Positions 12,472 through 12,752 of a DNA stretch of 12,752 nt are shown here, piece after piece. The position numbers and the translations under genes were made by a program. Below the pieces are notes generated by a model. The model saw only the letters and a program-made list of their open reading frames with translations. It was not told the origin of the DNA and ran no database searches. Source of the DNA: G020350405 sp964513655 (GTDB taxonomy: Bacteria; Planctomycetota; Phycisphaerae; Sedimentisphaerales; Anaerobacaceae). The stretch lies in NCBI GenBank assembly GCA_964513655.1, contig CAZENQ010000092.1, forward strand, positions 1 to 12,752, written 5' to 3'. How positions within the stretch are numbered: position 1 is the first letter of the stretch; every line of letters begins with the position of its first letter.

Positions 12472-12752
12472 ATGAGAGCAAGAATTGTTTTGTGCATGAT
12501 GGTTATGGTAGGGGTTTGTGGGTGTGCAACAGTGCCGCGGCAGGATACGGTCACGATGCCGGTGGGTGTGCTAAGAGACAAGATAAAAGGGGCCTGGGCG
12601 GCACAGGTGATAGGCGTAACGTTCGGGATACCTGTGGAGTTTCAGTACAACGGGACGATGATACAGGATTATCAGGAGATTCCATGGTACGACGGTTATA
12701 TGAAGGAGACGTACGAGAAGGAGCCGGGGGCTTATGACGATATTTACATGGA
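12472..12752 (+). CDS. ADP-ribosylglycohydrolase family lipoprotein (3' truncated by window)
   Basis: ATG 12472, with AGGAG at 12460-12464 spaced 7 nt, opens a frame still open at the window end (93 complete codons). The signal sequence MRARIVLCMMVMVGVCGC ends in lipobox V15-C16-G17-C18, so this is a probable lipoprotein. DKIKGAWAAQVIGVTFG resembles the family's Gly-rich first helix and matches SWLGQVIGTSYG of the 674-residue homologue. The last visible stretch, AYDDIYMD, fits the first metal motif (Asp-Asp followed by an acidic residue), so the N-terminal half of the active site appears intact; the second motif lies outside the window. It has its own promoter and is transcribed away from the 961-residue protein gene. 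Substrate and full domain layout cannot be told from here. Confidence 0.85.
   Translation, partial: MRARIVLCMMVMVGVCGCATVPRQDTVTMPVGVLRDKIKGAWAAQVIGVTFGIPVEFQYNGTMIQDYQEIPWYDGYMKETYEKEPGAYDDIYM

Noticed and set aside
1..12752. CRISPR arrays, insertion sequences, tRNA or rRNA genes
   Set aside because: No regularly spaced repeats, transposase-like frames, terminal repeats or RNA gene signatures were seen on either strand.

Overview
The window looks like chromosomal DNA from a Planctomycetota bacterium, most likely Phycisphaerae or the Sedimentisphaerales. This rests on the protein style: a pseudopilin-type N-terminus (FTLVELLVVIAIIALL), secreted multi-domain proteins with dockerin-like EF-hand repeats, planctomycete linker modules (YYWRIDEIN, VDDFESY), a C-terminal tail WLLEVLWP, and a XylR-type regulator (LacI-like sensor fused to an AraC DNA-binding domain). 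The taxonomic call is recognition from memory, not a search. I see no rRNA, tRNA, CRISPR array, insertion sequence or phage gene.

Left block (1-3498, + strand): the 3' end of one gene, then a complete gene for an exported ADP-ribosylglycohydrolase-fold protein with a near-identical C-terminal module, then a XylR-like regulator 58 bases further on. Middle block (3499-8079, + strand): a regulatory region with two exact 11-bp direct repeats 21 bp apart next to an extended -10 promoter, a possible 29-codon ORF overlapping a pseudopilin-like gene, a second promoter with a structured leader of about 290 nt, and a 970-residue secreted dockerin/LamG protein closed by a strong hairpin. Right block (8080-12752): a nucleoside-hydrolase lipoprotein (+), a convergent 961-residue secreted ADP-ribosylglycohydrolase-fold protein with an N-terminal dockerin-like domain (-), and, divergent from it, the 5' end of another ADP-ribosylglycohydrolase-like lipoprotein (+).

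Working idea (inference): this is an extracytoplasmic glycoside-processing locus. At least three, probably four, exported ADP-ribosylglycohydrolase-fold proteins sit with an exported nucleoside hydrolase, both families that cleave ribosyl (N- or O-) glycosidic bonds, under a pentose-type XylR-like regulator. One of the ADP-ribosylglycohydrolase proteins has lost most of its expected metal-binding aspartates and may be a binding protein rather than an enzyme. The direct repeats upstream of the pseudopilin gene have the 21-bp phasing of AraC/XylR-family sites and lie just downstream of the regulator gene, so they are a testable target.
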